DNA from: an uncultured Porphyromonadaceae bacterium
GTDB taxonomy: Bacteria; Bacteroidota; Bacteroidia; Bacteroidales; Muribaculaceae
Length of the DNA: 21,840 nt
NCBI GenBank assembly: GCA_902491625.1
Contig: CABUIO010000031.1
Location: forward strand, 1-21,840
Direction of reading: 5' to 3'
The notes beneath the pieces were generated by a model. The model had not been told where the DNA came from, did not search any database, and was given only the letters and a program-made list of their open reading frames with translations. A program made the translations under genes and the position numbers. This document shows, one piece after another, positions 15,301 through 21,840 of this stretch (its first letter is position 1; the number at the start of each line of letters is the position of its first letter).

Positions 15301-15790
15301 ACTTATGGGCTCCTTCATCTTTGCTCAGATGATGGGCATCGACAACAACATCTATCTCCAGATCGCGCTAATCATGCTTATGGGTCTGTTGGCAAAGAAC
15401 GCCATCCTTATCGTCGAGTTCGCGCTTGAACGCCGTCGAACGGGCATGAGCATCGCCAACGCTGCGATCCAGGGTGCCGCAGCACGTCTGCGTCCTATCC
15501 TCATGACGTCGCTCGCCCTCATCATCGGTCTGCTTCCCATGATGTTCGCCCACGGTGCCGGCGCCAACGGTAACGAGGCTCTCGGCTCGGGTGCCATCGG
15601 TGGTATGCTTATCGGTATGATTCTCCAGATCTTCATCGTGCCCGCGCTCTTCGTGGTCTTCCAGAAACTCCATGAGTGGGTATCGCCCATGAAGTGGGAC
15701 GACGAGAACAACAGCGGTGTCAGCGCCGAGCTGGAGCAGTATTCCATCAAGCATACCGACAACATCCCGACGGACGACGAGAATGCTTAA
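12365..15790 (+). CDS. RND (HAE1 family) efflux pump with an inserted two-helix segment
   Basis: A 1141-residue proton-driven inner-membrane pump of the AcrB/MexB class. It starts MKIATFINRPVLSTVISI (TM1). TM4 carries VVDDAIVVVE with Asp405/Asp406, equivalent to AcrB Asp407/Asp408, and TM10 carries LLAKNAILIVEFA with Lys1011, equivalent to Lys940; so the proton relay is intact. GxS/Gly-rich porter-domain sequences lie in both large periplasmic loops (about 40-335 and 635-940). The odd part is about 498-605, between TM6 (LTLSPALCAIFL) and TM7 (KIISGIITAGGIVVLVWLM). AcrB has only some 45 residues there; here there are about 110, with two extra hydrophobic segments (about 537-555 and 563-579) and a basic stretch (FRRRF). 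It lies 49 bases after the adaptor and 37 bases before the channel gene. Confidence 0.97.
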   Translation: MKIATFINRPVLSTVISIFIVIFGILGLVSLPIEQYPDIAPPTISVQTTYTGANAESVLKSVIAPLEEQINGAENMTYMKSQAANNGSATISVYFKQGTDPDMAAVDVQNRVSKATGFLPSEVNQVGVITQKRQSSMLLVITLYGKDNRYSDSFIENYMAINLIPEIKRVSGVGDAMVMGADYSMRIWLKPDVMAQYGLMPSDVTAALAEQNIEAAPGQFGESGDQSFQYVMRYKGRLETEQEFEDIVIRATDDGQILRLGDVAKVELGRLSYGFNAEINGHTGCAAIIFQSAGSNATQVINDILKLLDQAQKEAPEGLVIGTSLNVNDFLYASIHEVIKTLIEAFILVFLVVFIFLQDMRSTLIPVIAIPVALIGTFFLMKIFGFSINLLTLSALVLAIAIVVDDAIVVVEAVHAKLDQGYKSSRQAAIDAMGEITSALISITLVMMLVFIPVSFMGGTSGVFYRQFGLTMAMAIGLSAINALTLSPALCAIFLKPHKSEGEEEASLKQRLGDAYSAAGAALKETAKRRFGFDLPPVVTSLFLVGAIVFLVLGWYTDGDRTHLVISACTAVIALYGMFRRRFLDGFNIGFARLQKIYNKGVHFFVGHKIISGIITAGGIVVLVWLMMITPTGLVPEEDTGTIMGVVDMPPGTSREQTHEVMKRVDAIARQIPEVEVTTAITGYSFLGGQGNSYGSFIIKLKHWDERKGDNSTADAVLGKLFMMTGQVVKDGRVMFFKPPMITGYSATNGFEVQLQDKTGGDLNQFFQVYQQFIAALNARPEVQMAYSTFNPSFPQYLIDIDVAKVKQAGLTQNAILSTLQGYYGGMYISNFNRFGKLYRVMMQATPEARVDPETLNQIKVRNGSEMAPISNFVKLTRVYGPDVISRFNMYTSISITGNPAPGVSSGDCIKAVEEVAAQTLPTGFGFEYSGLTREEATTSSGSTGYVFALVLLFVYLLLSAQYESYFLPLAVILSVPFGLMGSFIFAQMMGIDNNIYLQIALIMLMGLLAKNAILIVEFALERRRTGMSIANAAIQGAAARLRPILMTSLALIIGLLPMMFAHGAGANGNEALGSGAIGGMLIGMILQIFIVPALFVVFQKLHEWVSPMKWDDENNSGVSAELEQYSIKHTDNIPTDDENA

Positions 15791-15827
15791 CAGAAATTGA
15801 AACGTAAATTCAAACACTCTCTTGAAT

Positions 15828-17201
15828 ATGAGATTCATATATAAATCAATGCTTGTAGTGCCGCTCCTTCTTACTCTCGGGGGCTGCGGCATCTACAAGA
15901 AATATGAGTTGCCCGCGGAGACTCCTATCATCTCCGATTATGCCAAGGCCACTCAGATGACTCAGGACAGCACGGCGCTCGGCAACCTGAGCTGGCGCGA
16001 GGTCTTCAACGATCCCTTCCTGCGCAACTACATCGACAAGGCGCTTCAGAACAACAAGGATCTGAACAATGCGCGCCTCAATGTCGAGATCGCACAGGCA
16101 CAGTTGCTGGGAGCCAAGCTGAGTTATTTCCCCTCGCTTGCATTTACGCCCAACGGCGGATCTGCAAGCTATGGCGGCTCACACATGGACTGGTCCTACA
16201 CCTTGCCTCTCTCCGCAAGCTGGGAGATCGATGCCTTCGGCAAGATTCTAAACCGCAAGCGCGGCGCCCAGATGTCCGTTGAGATGGCCAAGGACTATGA
16301 GAAGGCTGTAAGGTCGCAGATCGTCGCTTCCGTAGCCAACGTTTACTACAGCATCGTGGCTCTCAATCTTCAGCTCGATCTCAGCCAGCGCACTGCGATA
16401 CTCTGGAAGGAACAGGTGGAGTCGATGGAGCTGATGAAGCAGGCCGGACGTGTCAACGAGGCCGCAGTTGTGCAGACAAGGGCCAACTACTATTCCATCC
16501 TTGCCTCCATACCCGACATCAAGTCATCCATCCGCCAGATGAACAATACCCTCTCGCTTCTGCTCAACGAGTATCCGCGAGAGTGGGATGTCACCAACCG
16601 AATGGAGTTCAGCGCACCCTCGTTCGCGACTGAGGGCGTGCCGATGTACTATCTCGCCACGCGTCCCGACGTTCACGCAGCCGAGATGGATTTTGCCACG
16701 GCATACTACGCCACCAATTCTGCACGTGCCGCCTTCTATCCCTCGATTGTGATTTCCGCTCAAGGAGGATTCACAAATCTCCTCGGTTCGATGGTCAAGA
16801 ATCCCGGAAAATGGTTCATCCAGCTCGCCGGTTCGCTGACCGCACCTATCTTCTCACGCGGTCAGAACATTGCATCCCTCAAAGCTGCCAAGGCACAGCA
16901 GGAGCAGGCACTCAACAACTTCCGGTATTCAGTGCTCAACGCCAGTGCCGAAGTGAGCGACGCCTTGGTTTCCTACAACACCAACAACAGCAAGCAGGCG
17001 CTCCTCGACAAGCAGGTCGGCGAGCTTGAGAAATCGGTGGAATATACTCAGGAACTCCTCACTCTCGGGCAGTCCACATATCTTGAGGTGCTGAACGCGC
17101 AGCAGGGACTCCTTTCCGCCCAGCTCGGCTCGATCAACTGCTGGCACTCTAAGGTTGCCGCTGTGATCAATCTTTACCAGTCGCTTGGCGGAGGCCGCTG
17201 A
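15828..17201 (+). CDS. RND outer-membrane factor lipoprotein (TolC/OprM family)
   Basis: A 457-residue outer-membrane channel subunit. The ATG at 15828 is preferred over the in-frame TTG at 15822. The signal peptide ends LTLGG-Cys20, a lipobox as in OprM. Two repeated halves are seen, each with long coiled-coil helices: DPFLRNYIDKALQNNKDLNNARLNVEIAQAQLLGAKLSYFPSLAF with the first beta-strands (WSYTLPLSASWEIDAFGKI), then RPDVHAAEMDFATAYYATNSARAAFYPSIVISAQGGF with GKWFIQLAGSLTAPIFSRGQN. The C-terminal LTLGQSTYLEVLNAQQGLLSAQLG motif is typical of OMFs. It completes the tripartite exporter begun by the adaptor and pump, forming a trimeric conduit through the outer membrane. It is last in the operon, followed 30 bases later by a terminator. 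Confidence 0.95.
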   Translation: MRFIYKSMLVVPLLLTLGGCGIYKKYELPAETPIISDYAKATQMTQDSTALGNLSWREVFNDPFLRNYIDKALQNNKDLNNARLNVEIAQAQLLGAKLSYFPSLAFTPNGGSASYGGSHMDWSYTLPLSASWEIDAFGKILNRKRGAQMSVEMAKDYEKAVRSQIVASVANVYYSIVALNLQLDLSQRTAILWKEQVESMELMKQAGRVNEAAVVQTRANYYSILASIPDIKSSIRQMNNTLSLLLNEYPREWDVTNRMEFSAPSFATEGVPMYYLATRPDVHAAEMDFATAYYATNSARAAFYPSIVISAQGGFTNLLGSMVKNPGKWFIQLAGSLTAPIFSRGQNIASLKAAKAQQEQALNNFRYSVLNASAEVSDALVSYNTNNSKQALLDKQVGELEKSVEYTQELLTLGQSTYLEVLNAQQGLLSAQLGSINCWHSKVAAVINLYQSLGGGR

Positions 17202-17231
17202 TCCGACAGATATTTACTGATACGAAAAACC

Positions 17232-17268
17232 AAAAGGCTGCACCATCAACATGACGGTGCAGCCTTTT
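17232..17268 (+). terminator. Terminator after the RND operon
   Basis: AAAAGGCTGCACC (17232-17244) and GGTGCAGCCTTTT (17256-17268) pair perfectly over 13 bases. Inside, TCA/TGA can add three pairs after one mismatch. The right arm ends in TTTTCT on the plus strand, and the A-run at the left would act on the minus strand too. Confidence 0.85.
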
Positions 17269-17331
17269 CTACAATGGAAATCTTTGGAAATTGGACAGTG
17301 CTTTGGCATCACTGTTGGGACTTGTAATATC

Positions 17332-17357
17332 GAACGGTTGAACGATGAACGGTTGAA
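17332..17357. repeat. Short tandem direct repeat
   Basis: GAACGGTTGAA occurs at 17332-17342 and 17347-17357 with a 15-base period; a degenerate third unit (GAGTTGAAG) follows near 17364-17372. It lies upstream of the promoter at 17381. It could be a regulator-binding repeat or chance; nothing else supports a function. Confidence 0.3.
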
Positions 17358-17380
17358 GGCACAGAGTTGAAGTTATGGAA

Positions 17381-17412
17381 TTTCGCACTTTCGGATTATT
17401 TGCGTAAATTTG
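17381..17412 (+). promoter_or_regulatory. Bacteroidetes-type promoter in front of palindromic element copy 3
   Basis: TTTC (17381-17384), a 20-base spacer, then TAAATTTG (17405-17412), an exact TAnnTTTG. Transcription would start near 17417-17421, at the first base of the outer inverted repeat of copy 3, and run toward purT, giving a leader of about 220 bases that contains the whole element. Confidence 0.6.
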
Positions 17413-17418
17413 CATTCT

Positions 17419-17570
17419 AAGTAACTCGCAAAAATTAGATGAGACATAAATGCGAAGGATTTTTGAGGGATTTAGCCGGGGGCGAAGGAGTGTAGCGGGC
17501 TACATGACTGAGCGAGAACGGCTAAAGCGCCAAATAGACAAGCAGGGATGTGTCAGAAATGTGAGTTACG
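17419..17570. repeat. Palindromic intergenic element, copy 3 (single hairpin)
   Basis: GTAACTCGCA (17421-17430) pairs with TGTGAGTTAC (17560-17569), nine Watson-Crick pairs plus one G-T, with further weak pairing (GAGACAT near 17441 with ATGTGTC near 17548). GGATTTTT (17457-17464) precedes the hairpin, as in copies 1 and 2. Only one hairpin is present, so this is the short form. It fills much of the 437-base gap before purT. Confidence 0.65.
17471..17526 (+). repeat. Hairpin core, copy 3
   Basis: TTTAGCCG (17471-17478) pairs with CGGCTAAA (17519-17526). The core is AGGAG, stem TGTAG (17491-17495), loop CGGG, stem CTACA (17500-17504), then TGACT, keeping the tandem G-A mismatches. Confidence 0.75.
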
Positions 17571-17638
17571 TCAACTGTTTAACCATTAACTAATTTTTAA
17601 GAGTTACTTATTTTCAACCTAATCAATCGTACACGTAA

Positions 17639-18823
17639 ATGGCACATATTGGTTCTGTAAAGAAACCGAGCGGAAAGAAAGCGATGCTTCTTGGCAGCGG
17701 CGAGCTTGGCAAGGAGGTTGCTATCGAGTTGCAACGTTATAATGTGGAGACTGTGGCTGTCGACCGCTATGCCGACGCTCCGGCCATGCAGGTCGCTCAT
17801 CGCTGTCACGTTGTCGACATGCTTGACGGCAAAGCTCTCCGCGACATCATAGAGAAGGAACGTCCCGATCATATCATTCCAGAAGTTGAGGCTATCGCCA
17901 CTCCGGAGCTTGTCGCTATGGAGAAAGAGGGATTCAATGTCACCCCGACGGCCACTGCGGCTCTGCTGACCATGAACCGCGAGGGCATACGGCGTCTTGC
18001 TGCCGAGGATCTCGGCCTTCCCACTTCCCCTTATCGTTTCGCATCCGATTTCGAGGAGTTCAAGGCTGCGGTCGAGACAATCGGCATCCCTTGCGTCGTG
18101 AAACCGATCATGAGTTCCAGCGGACACGGTCAGAGTGTCATTCGTCGCCCTGAAGATATTGAGAAGGCATGGCACGAGGCTCAGGAGGGCGGCCGCGCCG
18201 GAGCCGGACGCGTCATCGTCGAGGCTTTTGTCGATTTCGACTATGAGATAACGCTCCTCACCGTGCGCAGTGTCTCCGGCACTACATTTTGCGAACCTAT
18301 AGGCCACATTCAGGTCGATGGCGACTATCGTGTCTCCTGGCAGCCGCAGCCGATGGCGCCGCAGGCCCTCAGGGAAGCGCAGGAGGTAGCACGCAAGATA
18401 ACCGACGCCCTCGGCGGCTACGGCATCTTCGGCGTCGAGATGTTTGTCAAGGACGACCACATCATTTTCAGCGAAGTCTCGCCGCGCCCGCACGACACCG
18501 GCATGGTGACGATGATTTCGCAGGACATGAGCGAGTTTGCGCTCCATGCACGCGCTCTTCTCGGACTCCCTGTTCCCTCCATTCGCTTCTACGGCCCTTC
18601 CGCCTCCAAAGCTATCGTCGTGGAAGGTGATACCGACGAGGTCGACATGTGCAATCTTGAAGAGGTGCTCGCCGAGCCCGGCACACAGCTGCGCATTTTC
18701 GGCAAACCCGGAGTGAAGGGACACCGCCGCATGGGCGTGATCCTCGCCACCGCCGACACCGTGGAGGAAGCGCGCGCTAAAGCCGACCGCGCCTATGACC
18801 GTCTTCAGGTCAAGGTGAAATAA
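17639..18823 (+). CDS. purT: Formate-dependent phosphoribosylglycinamide formyltransferase (GAR transformylase 2)
   Basis: A 394-residue ATP-grasp enzyme that makes FGAR from GAR using formate and ATP, the folate-independent route for the third purine step. LLGSGELGKE (17-26) is the substrate-binding N-terminal loop, and PEVEAIAT (81-88) follows the family's EIEAI signature. VVKPIMSSSGHGQS (153-166) is the ATP-grasp glycine-rich loop. Glu267 (GVEMF) and Glu279 (SEVSPRPHDTG) are the magnesium ligands. The length matches E. coli PurT (392). The ATG at 17639 follows a 220-base leader holding palindromic element copy 3. It is not adjacent to purM (about 12 kb away). The next gene follows 84 bases later, across a GC-rich hairpin. 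Confidence 0.96.
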   Translation: MAHIGSVKKPSGKKAMLLGSGELGKEVAIELQRYNVETVAVDRYADAPAMQVAHRCHVVDMLDGKALRDIIEKERPDHIIPEVEAIATPELVAMEKEGFNVTPTATAALLTMNREGIRRLAAEDLGLPTSPYRFASDFEEFKAAVETIGIPCVVKPIMSSSGHGQSVIRRPEDIEKAWHEAQEGGRAGAGRVIVEAFVDFDYEITLLTVRSVSGTTFCEPIGHIQVDGDYRVSWQPQPMAPQALREAQEVARKITDALGGYGIFGVEMFVKDDHIIFSEVSPRPHDTGMVTMISQDMSEFALHARALLGLPVPSIRFYGPSASKAIVVEGDTDEVDMCNLEEVLAEPGTQLRIFGKPGVKGHRRMGVILATADTVEEARAKADRAYDRLQVKVK

Positions 18824-18833
18824 GACATCCATC

Positions 18834-18866
18834 CGGAGGGTCGCGGCAAACGTCCGCGGCTCTCCG
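18834..18866. terminator. GC-rich hairpin between purT and the GH3 gene
   Basis: CGGAGGGTCGCGG (18834-18846) pairs with CCGCGGCTCTCCG (18854-18866), 13 positions with two G-T pairs. No T tract follows, so it may be a weak terminator or a processing/stability hairpin with read-through into the GH3 gene. No clear promoter was found between it and 18908. Confidence 0.45.
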
Positions 18867-18907
18867 ACATTACATTGACAATCTACACTACAACACAAAC
18901 CTACACT

Positions 18908-21253
18908 ATGTTAATTCGAAAATTCTTACTTGCCACACTGCTTGCTTCGGCGGCGGTGGTGACGCTTCCCGCCTATAGCGCAGGGAAGCCCGCGAAGAAG
19001 GTCAAGGCTAAGACCGAGGCCAAATCCAAAAAGAATACTCTTCCGCAGCATACTCAGGCCGAGATGGATGCGTTCATCGCCGACCTGATGTCGAAAATGA
19101 CTCTTGAGGAGAAGATCGGACAGCTCAATCTTCCTGTGAGCGGCATCCTTACCGGCGACGCACGATCCGAGAATGTGGCCGATAACATCCGTAAAGGACG
19201 CACCGGAGGCGTGTTCGGTGTGAAAGGCACCGATGCCATCCGTGCCATGCAGGATATTGCTGTGAAAGAGAGCCGTCTCGGCATACCTCTCATCTTCGGA
19301 CTCGATGTCATCCACGGCTACGAGACTACATTTCCCATTCCGCTCGCACAAGCTTCCTCCTGGGATCGCAACGCAATAGAGGAGATGGCACGTATTTCCG
19401 GCAGGGAGGCTTCCGCCGCCGGCATCGGCTGGGTCTATTCACCTATGGTCGACGTCTGCCGCGATCCCCGCTGGGGACGTATCGCCGAGGGCGCAGGCGA
19501 GGATCCATACCTCGGCGGCGAGATCGCAAAAGCCATGATCAAGGGCTATCAGGGCGAATCGCTCACCGATCCCGAGAGTGTGCTCGCCTGTGTGAAGCAC
19601 TACGCTCTCTACGGCGCTCCCGAGGCCGGACGCGACTACAACACCGTCGACATGAGCCGCCAGCGCATGATGAACGAGTACATGCTTCCTTACAAAGCAG
19701 CCGCTGAGGCCGGGGTCGGAAGTTTCATGGCCTCGTTCAATGAATTCGAGGGCATCCCCGCGACAGCCAACAGATATCTGATCGACGACGTGTTGCGCAG
19801 GCAGTGGGGCTACGACGGACTCGTCGTGACCGACTACACCGGCATCGCCGAGATGATCGCTCATGGCATCGGCGATTATGCCACAGTCGCCGCCCGCGCT
19901 CTTGATGCAGGATGCGACATGGACATGGTTTCCGAGGCCTTCAACAACACTCTCGCAAAATCTCTCGCCGAGGGAAAGGTCACACAGGAGCAGATTGACA
20001 ATGCCTGCCGCCGTGTCCTTGAGGCGAAATACAAGCTCGGACTCTTCGACGACCCCTACAAATACTGCGATTCGAAACGAGAGAAGAAGGAGGTCTACAG
20101 CGCCGAAAACCGCAATGCAGCGCGTATGCTCTCCGCAGAGTGCATGGTACTTCTGAAGAATCAGGACAACGTCCTGCCTCTGAAAGGAAACGAGAAGATA
20201 GCTCTTATCGGTCCTTTGGGTGACTCCGCCGCCAACATGCCCGGCATGTGGAGCGTTCCCGATTCGCAGCGCAAGCCCGTGAGCCTTTTCTCAGGCCTTA
20301 AGGCTGTCTTTGGCGACAGAGTCTCCTTCGCCAAGGGTTGCAATGTGCTATCCGACGACGAGCTGGAGCGCAAGCTCTCTCCCGGCGGATCTCTTGATCG
20401 CGACGGACGCAGCGCCGGGGAGATGCGTCAGCAGGCCCTGACACTTGCCGATAACTGCGACGTCATCGTGGCCGCGATGGGAGAGCTTTCCGAGATGTCG
20501 GGAGAGGGTGCCTCGCGTGCCAACATCGTTATTCCCGAGCCCCAGCAGGAACTTCTTAAGGAACTTGTCGCCACCGGTAAGCCTGTCGTGCTTGTGCTCT
20601 TCACCGGACGTCCGCTCGTGCTGACATGGGAGGAGGAGAACGTCGATGCCATCCTCAATGTCTGGTTCGCGGGCAGCGAGGCCGGTGATGCCATAGCCGA
20701 CGTGCTTTCCGGCAGGGTCAATCCTTCCGGCAAACTTCCCGTAAGCTTCCCTTACCACATCGGTCAGATTCCGGTCAACTACAATCAGAAGAACACCGGA
20801 CGTCCGATGCCGGAGAATATGCCCTACATCAAATTTCGCAGCAACTATCAGGACATTCCCAATGCTCCTCTATATCCTTTCGGCTACGGACTTTCGTATA
20901 CTACTTTCGACTATTCGCCTGTGACACTCTCCGCACCCGAGATGACGGCTGACGGCGACGTTACGGCCTCCGTGACCGTGACCAACAGCGGCAAAGTCGC
21001 CGGAAAAGAAGTTGTGCAGCTCTATATCCGCGACCTCATGTCCGAGTCGACACGTCCCGTCAAGGAGCTGAAAGGCTTCGAGAAGATCGCCCTTGAACCG
21101 GGCGAGAGCCGCACCGTCACATTCACCATCACGCCCGACATGCTGAAATACTACAACCACGACCTCGACTTCGTGCTCGAACCGGGCGACTTCGAGATCA
21201 TGACAGGCTCCGACAGCAGCCACGTCTCCAAAGCCGTGCTGAAAGTCAAATAG
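18908..21253 (+). CDS. Secreted GH3 beta-glucosidase (BglX-like)
   Basis: A 781-residue glycoside hydrolase family 3 enzyme. The ATG at 18908 is chosen because the signal peptide (MLIRKFLLATLLASAAVVTL, cleavage near AYSA25) starts there; an in-frame TTG at 18875 gives an unlikely extension. A Lys-rich linker (27-42) precedes the (beta/alpha)8 domain. PLIFGLDVIHG (127-137), DPRWGRIAEGAGEDPYLG (186-203), VKHYALYG (229-236) and GLVVTDY (304-310) are GH3 signatures; Asp309 is the nucleophile. In the second domain, EMSGEGASR (529-537) holds the probable acid/base Glu533. A fibronectin-III-like domain closes the protein (about 670-775). It has no lipobox, so it is probably periplasmic. It would release glucose or other beta-linked sugars from oligosaccharides; exact specificity cannot be read. 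No SusC/D genes are adjacent. Confidence 0.95.
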   Translation: MLIRKFLLATLLASAAVVTLPAYSAGKPAKKVKAKTEAKSKKNTLPQHTQAEMDAFIADLMSKMTLEEKIGQLNLPVSGILTGDARSENVADNIRKGRTGGVFGVKGTDAIRAMQDIAVKESRLGIPLIFGLDVIHGYETTFPIPLAQASSWDRNAIEEMARISGREASAAGIGWVYSPMVDVCRDPRWGRIAEGAGEDPYLGGEIAKAMIKGYQGESLTDPESVLACVKHYALYGAPEAGRDYNTVDMSRQRMMNEYMLPYKAAAEAGVGSFMASFNEFEGIPATANRYLIDDVLRRQWGYDGLVVTDYTGIAEMIAHGIGDYATVAARALDAGCDMDMVSEAFNNTLAKSLAEGKVTQEQIDNACRRVLEAKYKLGLFDDPYKYCDSKREKKEVYSAENRNAARMLSAECMVLLKNQDNVLPLKGNEKIALIGPLGDSAANMPGMWSVPDSQRKPVSLFSGLKAVFGDRVSFAKGCNVLSDDELERKLSPGGSLDRDGRSAGEMRQQALTLADNCDVIVAAMGELSEMSGEGASRANIVIPEPQQELLKELVATGKPVVLVLFTGRPLVLTWEEENVDAILNVWFAGSEAGDAIADVLSGRVNPSGKLPVSFPYHIGQIPVNYNQKNTGRPMPENMPYIKFRSNYQDIPNAPLYPFGYGLSYTTFDYSPVTLSAPEMTADGDVTASVTVTNSGKVAGKEVVQLYIRDLMSESTRPVKELKGFEKIALEPGESRTVTFTITPDMLKYYNHDLDFVLEPGDFEIMTGSDSSHVSKAVLKVK

Positions 21254-21305
21254 CCGGTACACGGACGCTGTCTCAGCAATTCGGCGAAGCTGCCGATCCT
21301 TTATA

Positions 21306-21333
21306 ACCCCATGCCGTCGGCATGGGGTATTTT
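21306..21333 (+). terminator. Terminator after the GH3 gene
   Basis: ACCCCATGCC (21306-21315) pairs with GGCATGGGGT (21319-21328) around a 3-base loop, followed by ATTTT. It separates the GH3 gene from the promoter at 21422. Confidence 0.8.
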
Positions 21334-21421
21334 GCTATAGTGGCTGATCTGAGGCAATTTCTTTGGTGTTCCTCTTATTTTTTATTTTGTCTTGTCGTGT
21401 AAAAAAATATTAAGAGAGCTG

Positions 21422-21452
21422 TTGCATGTCTCAAACCAAATTAGTAATTTTA
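21422..21452 (+). promoter_or_regulatory. Bacteroidetes-type promoter for the last, partial gene
   Basis: TTG (21422-21424), a 20-base spacer, then TAATTTTA (21445-21452), close to TAnnTTTG. A start near 21458 gives a leader of about 80 AT-rich bases before the ATG at 21538. Confidence 0.55.
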
Positions 21453-21537
21453 TCGCGCTGAATAAATTTAGAGATGAATTCTTCTTTTAATATCAGTGTA
21501 TAATACATCACCTAATATTAATCTAAAAGTCTATCAG

Positions 21538-21840
21538 ATGAGATTTAACAGACGTCTTTTTGTCTATGGTGGAGGACTGCTGACGGCAGTCGCCATCACA
21601 TTGGCATCCCCGCCGATTTTCGAGGCTTCCGACATGGAGCCGGCATCATCGGGCGAAGAGAAAGCTGCAGGAATGGACATAGCTCCGTTGCGTGAGAGTT
21701 TCGATCCTGCGAGTGTACTGAGGACTGACATTGCTGTCGCTGAGAAGAATAGCTTCAGCATTGCATCCGAAGAATTTGAGGTTTCTGATCTCTCCTACGC
21801 TGAAATGCCCGCGAAGGAACTTAAGGCAATCGGACGAGCC
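21538..21840 (+). CDS. Unrecognised secreted protein, N-terminal part only
   Basis: An open frame of 101 codons from the ATG at 21538 to the end of the window with no stop. The N-terminus is basic (MRFNRRLF), followed by a hydrophobic stretch (VYGGGLLTAVAITLASPPIF) that reads as a signal peptide or membrane anchor. The following region is acidic, rich in Ser, Ala and Glu (DMEPASSGEEKAAGMDIAPL and on), with no recognisable domain in what is visible. The promoter at 21422, the terminator before it and bacterial-style codon use support it as a real gene. I do not recognise the family; the missing remainder would decide it. Confidence 0.7.
   Translation, partial: MRFNRRLFVYGGGLLTAVAITLASPPIFEASDMEPASSGEEKAAGMDIAPLRESFDPASVLRTDIAVAEKNSFSIASEEFEVSDLSYAEMPAKELKAIGRA

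Noticed and set aside
17597..18898. Minus-strand ORF of 433 codons
   Set aside because: Antisense to purT, which has a full set of catalytic residues.
18908..21253. Polysaccharide utilisation locus
   Set aside because: Only one GH3 gene is present; no SusC/SusD pair, sensor or other hydrolase lies beside it in the window.

Overview
The window looks like chromosomal DNA of a Bacteroidales bacterium, most likely of the Muribaculaceae (S24-7) type. This is an inference from three things: promoters with the Bacteroidetes -7 element TAnnTTTG, mostly weak Shine-Dalgarno sites, and gene content (DUF3332 lipoprotein, LysM/periplasmic-binding-protein fusion, PorT-like barrel, eukaryote-type glycogen branching enzyme). 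All genes seen are on the + strand. No rRNA, tRNA, CRISPR array, transposase or integrase gene was found.

Layout. 1-312: a palindromic repeat element that probably continues left of the window. 397-2045: a two-gene DNA-damage-tolerance unit (Y-family polymerase plus a 59-residue YolD-like partner, ATGA overlap) of a type I associate with Firmicutes. 2046-2559: a strong promoter and a second palindromic element closed by a 34-bp inverted repeat. 2560-4638: glgB. 4728-10891: purM followed by four closely spaced envelope genes (MltF-like lytic transglycosylase, DUF3332 lipoprotein, LysM/PBP protein, PorT-like barrel), ending in a terminator. 11116-17201: a complete RND efflux operon (adaptor lipoprotein, inner-membrane pump, outer-membrane factor) with its own promoters and terminator. 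17219-17638: a promoter and a third palindromic element. 17639-18823: purT. 18908-21253: a secreted GH3 beta-glucosidase. 21538 to the end: the start of an unrecognised secreted protein.

How the genes work together. purM and purT are both de novo purine synthesis genes but lie in separate units. The mltF to porT stretch reads as a cell-wall/outer-membrane module: a glycan-cleaving lipoprotein, a peptidoglycan-binding putative ligand sensor, and a barrel. The RND operon holds all three parts of an export machine; its pump carries an extra domain with two additional predicted membrane helices. glgB (glycogen) and the GH3 enzyme (glucoside breakdown) are single carbohydrate genes with no SusC/D partners in view.

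The most unusual content is intergenic. Three elements upstream of the polymerase, glgB and purT share one architecture: an outer inverted repeat, a GGATTTT motif, and one or two long hairpins with a common core. The core stem varies by paired changes (CATAG/CTATG versus TGTAG/CTACA), is preceded by GGAG, and in four of five copies carries tandem G-A mismatches. Two elements have two hairpins in opposite orientation, like BIME/REP elements. Both elements whose left side is fully visible begin directly after a good Bacteroidetes promoter, so they may be transcribed as structured RNA.
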